From contig CANRLY010000002.1 of NCBI GenBank assembly GCA_947631585.1, forward strand, positions 1 to 36,114: a stretch of 36,114 nt of DNA, in the 5' to 3' direction. The position numbers were made by a program, and so were the translations under genes. The notes beneath the pieces were generated by a model. It ran no database searches. It was not told the origin of the DNA and saw only the letters and a program-made list of their open reading frames with translations. Source of the DNA: an uncultured Clostridia bacterium. GTDB taxonomy: Bacteria; Bacillota; Clostridia; Oscillospirales; Ruminococcaceae. The stretch's first letter is position 1. Each line of letters starts with the position of its first letter. Shown here one piece after another: positions 34,344 through 36,114 of the stretch.

Positions 34344-35198
34344 TCATATCCTGCCTTTGCGCTGCCTGACCGCTTCGTACATAAATATCCCTGCCGCCAC
34401 CGAAGCGTTCAGCGAATTTATCTTCCCAGCCATGGGGAGCTTCAGCAGAAAATCGCACTTTTCCCTTACCAGACGGCTCATTCCGCCGCCCTCGCTTCCT
34501 ATCACCAAAGCCATCGCTCCGTCCAGCTTCACCAAATCATAGTCCTCACCGGCAATGTCCGTCCCGTAGACCCACACGCCGTTTTCCTTGAAAAAGTCTA
34601 TGACCCCTGCGATGTTCGGCACTCTTGCCACAGGAACCACTCCGGCAGCCCCGGCGGAAGTCTTGAACACCGTTGAATTAAGCGATGCGCTGCGCCTTTT
34701 CGGAATAACTACCCCGTGCGCACCGGCACATTCGGCTGTTCTGATTATCGCCCCCAGGTTGTGAGGGTCCTCTATCTCGTCGCAAATTATAATAAAAGGC
34801 TGTTCTCCCTTTTTTCTGGCAATTTCCAGTATCTCTTCCGGGGAACTGTACTCTGCGCACGCCGCTGCCGCAGCCACCCCCTGGTGAGCTCCTCCGGCGC
34901 ACATGGCGTCCAACTTAGCCGGAGCGGTGCTTTTTACAACTATTCCCCGTTCCCTTGCCATTGCGGCTATCTGAACTGCCGTTCCACCGGCGTTTGGGTC
35001 TATAAAGATCTTGTCTATCGCCATTCCCGACTTCAACGCTTCCAGCACAGGATTCCTGCCGATTATCAGCGTCCTGTCGCTTTCCTGAGCTTGTCCGCCG
35101 AAGCTTCCACCCTTGCCGCCAGAACTTCCACCCTTGCCACCAGAACTTCCACCCCTGACGGGTCGCTGCCGCCTTTTGAAACTGTCATTTCCTGCCAT
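34344..35198 (-). CDS. rlmB: 23S rRNA (guanosine-2'-O)-methyltransferase RlmB / TrmH family
   Basis: 284 residues. SPOUT-class enzyme that uses S-adenosylmethionine to methylate a ribose 2'-OH. RlmB modifies G2251 of 23S rRNA. The L30e-like RNA-binding domain begins LIIGRNPVLEALKSG (about residue 44). The catalytic motifs are all present: DPHNLGAIIRTAE (motif 1), VIGSEGGGMSRLVREKCD (motif 2) and LPMAGKINSLNASVAAGI (motif 3, the cofactor knot). An N-terminal Gly/Ser/Lys extension contains a seven-residue GGSSGGK repeat, encoded by 21-bp tandem repeats from 35104. The exact target (rRNA versus tRNA) is inferred from similarity. The ribosome binding site is modest. Confidence 0.92.
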   Translation of the reverse strand: MAGNDSFKRRQRPVRGGSSGGKGGSSGGKGGSFGGQAQESDRTLIIGRNPVLEALKSGMAIDKIFIDPNAGGTAVQIAAMARERGIVVKSTAPAKLDAMCAGGAHQGVAAAAACAEYSSPEEILEIARKKGEQPFIIICDEIEDPHNLGAIIRTAECAGAHGVVIPKRRSASLNSTVFKTSAGAAGVVPVARVPNIAGVIDFFKENGVWVYGTDIAGEDYDLVKLDGAMALVIGSEGGGMSRLVREKCDFLLKLPMAGKINSLNASVAAGIFMYEAVRQRKGRI

Positions 35199-35331
35199 AG
35201 ATAACTGCCGCCTTTCCTAGCGGGCAAACATAATATCCCCTATAAAATAATGCTCCATATTATTTTACCACAAAGCCGCAAAAATGCCAATAGTTTTGAC
35301 ACATATTTCATCATATTCTACAAAAATAGCA

Positions 35332-35628
35332 CTACAAAATAAGTAATAATGACAATAAACCCACCAGTCCTGAGAGAATGATCGCCGCCGCAACAGCAAA
35401 ATGCAGCTTCTGCCCGGCCCACAGCCCACGGTTTTTCCTGCCCGCTGCGCCAAACCGTGCAGCCCCCTCCTCCCCCATCAGAGAGGCGTAGTATTCGTAG
35501 ATCTCTGCGCCCAGCTGCTTCACCGGAACGCAGCCGTTCTCACACTTGATAAATAACAATATCTTTTCAAAATGTTCACTTTCAGGACATTTTATTTCAA
35601 TGATTTGTTTATTTACACCTTTGAGCAT
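35332..35628 (-). CDS. Small protein with C-terminal membrane anchor
   Basis: 98 residues from the ATG at 35628, selected because GGAGG lies seven bases upstream; the frame is open back to 35679 without a site. A soluble N-terminal part (KQIIEIKCPESEHFEKILLF, then a Gly/Arg-rich stretch) is followed by one C-terminal helix, FAVAAAIILSGLVGLLSLLL, ending at the last residue. This is the layout of a tail-anchored protein facing the cytosol. Cysteines sit at residues 14, 29 and 33. I do not recognise the family. It lies upstream of rlmB on the same strand (134 bp) and next to the TTGAAA repeat array. Confidence 0.65.
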   Translation of the reverse strand: MLKGVNKQIIEIKCPESEHFEKILLFIKCENGCVPVKQLGAEIYEYYASLMGEEGAARFGAAGRKNRGLWAGQKLHFAVAAAIILSGLVGLLSLLLIL

Positions 35629-35710
35629 CGCCCTGCCTCCAATTTTCTTTAAACTAAGGATATTTTTGTCAATTTGCATACCAAATATTCAGTTCCGGCA
35701 GTTCGTTGTG

Positions 35711-35779
35711 TTGAAAACCCTGTTGAAAAAGTTGAAAGCGCTTTTGAAAAGGTTGAAAACTATGTTGAAAACGTTGAAA
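35711..35779 (+). repeat. TTGAAA array with 21-bp period (iteron-like)
   Basis: TTGAAA begins at 35711, 35723, 35732, 35744, 35753, 35765 and 35774, giving spacings of 12, 9, 12, 9, 12 and 9. The unit is therefore 21 bp, two helical turns, with two words per unit. Several words are TGTTGAAAA, which differs from a DnaA box (TGTGGATAA) at two positions. One more TTTTGAAAAC lies near 35832. It may be a replication-initiator or DnaA-type array, or another multi-site DNA-binding region. No initiator gene is in the window. Confidence 0.85.
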
Positions 35780-36114
35780 ACATCGTGATTTTTTGGACGT
35801 TTTTTTCTAACTGTCCTTTTGCGGTGCAGTTTTGAAAACAAGTCCGTAAGATCTCCAGCCGGATTTTAAAGGGTGAATGTGAACATTCCATGAACCCTGT
35901 CACATTTTTCTCTTTGCCGTCAGACAACCCCTTTAAAACTGGCATTTGCGGCTTTGTGAATTTGTTTGCAGCAAAAGCTTCATGTTTCGCTTGCAGTCCT
36001 GCGTTCCGTCACCGGCGGCGAATAGCTGCGGTAAAACGCCGTCTCTTTTGCAAAAGTACGTTTTTTGGCACAGTTATGCAAAAATGAATACTTTCATCTG
36101 GTGGTCAGGAACCT
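35780..36114. other. Gene-free right end
   Basis: No gene with a ribosome binding site was found on either strand. The DNA is AT-rich next to the repeat array (TGATTTTTTGGACGTTTTTT) and then mixed. A 65-codon plus-strand frame at 35890-36087 has no start site or recognisable motif. A gene could begin just beyond the edge. Confidence 0.4.

Noticed and set aside
35243..35266. AAAATAAT/ATTATTTT inverted repeat before rlmB as a terminator or operator
   Set aside because: An AT-only stem with a 7-nt loop is weak and expected by chance in this AT-rich gap.

Overview
The window looks like the chromosome of an anaerobic, spore-forming Clostridia member, most likely a Ruminococcus-like Oscillospiraceae. 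The grounds are a single-chain pyruvate:ferredoxin oxidoreductase, a gerA-type spore-germinant receptor operon beside DUF421/DUF4363 genes, a YfhO-type glycosyltransferase, strong AGGAGG ribosome binding sites and frequent TTG/GTG starts. No tRNA, rRNA, CRISPR array or complete insertion sequence was seen.

Two compartments differ visibly in base composition. Positions 1-683 are a hairpin-dense composite repeat region that includes a 172-bp unit present twice, 350 bp apart. Positions about 690-12050 are AT-rich and look like an accessory island. It holds a two-gene cassette at 1285-8815, an agr-like two-component system decayed to fragments at 9089-9962, a DUF2971 gene followed by a 59-codon gene (10068-11148), and about 750 bp of gene debris. 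From 12051 onward the DNA is less AT-rich and densely packed with housekeeping or lineage-core genes.

The island cassette is the most unusual content. A 1736-residue protein combines a GHKL-type ATPase domain, a possible STAS-like segment and two phosphoribosyltransferase-like domains; only the second keeps a PRPP-loop-like acidic pair. Its stop codon overlaps the start of a 775-residue protein with a GAF-like sensor region and a complete calcineurin-type metallophosphoesterase site. It is driven by a near-consensus extended -10 promoter with a long leader. I do not recognise the pair as a named system. A sensor/nucleotide-signalling or defence role is inference only.

Core layout: a GH95 fucosidase (minus) whose predicted leader RNA contains a 107-nt, almost fully paired cloverleaf; nifJ (plus), divergent from it; yfhO and a Nudix ADP-sugar pyrophosphatase, overlapping; an aminotransferase (minus); DUF4363 and DUF421 (minus), divergent from gerAA-gerAB-gerAC (plus); coaBC (minus); a PAS-GGDEF-EAL protein with a degenerate GGDEF and intact EAL (plus); then on minus a decayed P-type-ATPase-like membrane protein downstream of rlmB, and a small C-terminally anchored protein. 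Bidirectional terminators separate the convergent pairs. The right end carries seven TTGAAA words spaced 12-9-12-9-12-9 bp, an iteron-like or DnaA-box-like array with no gene around it.
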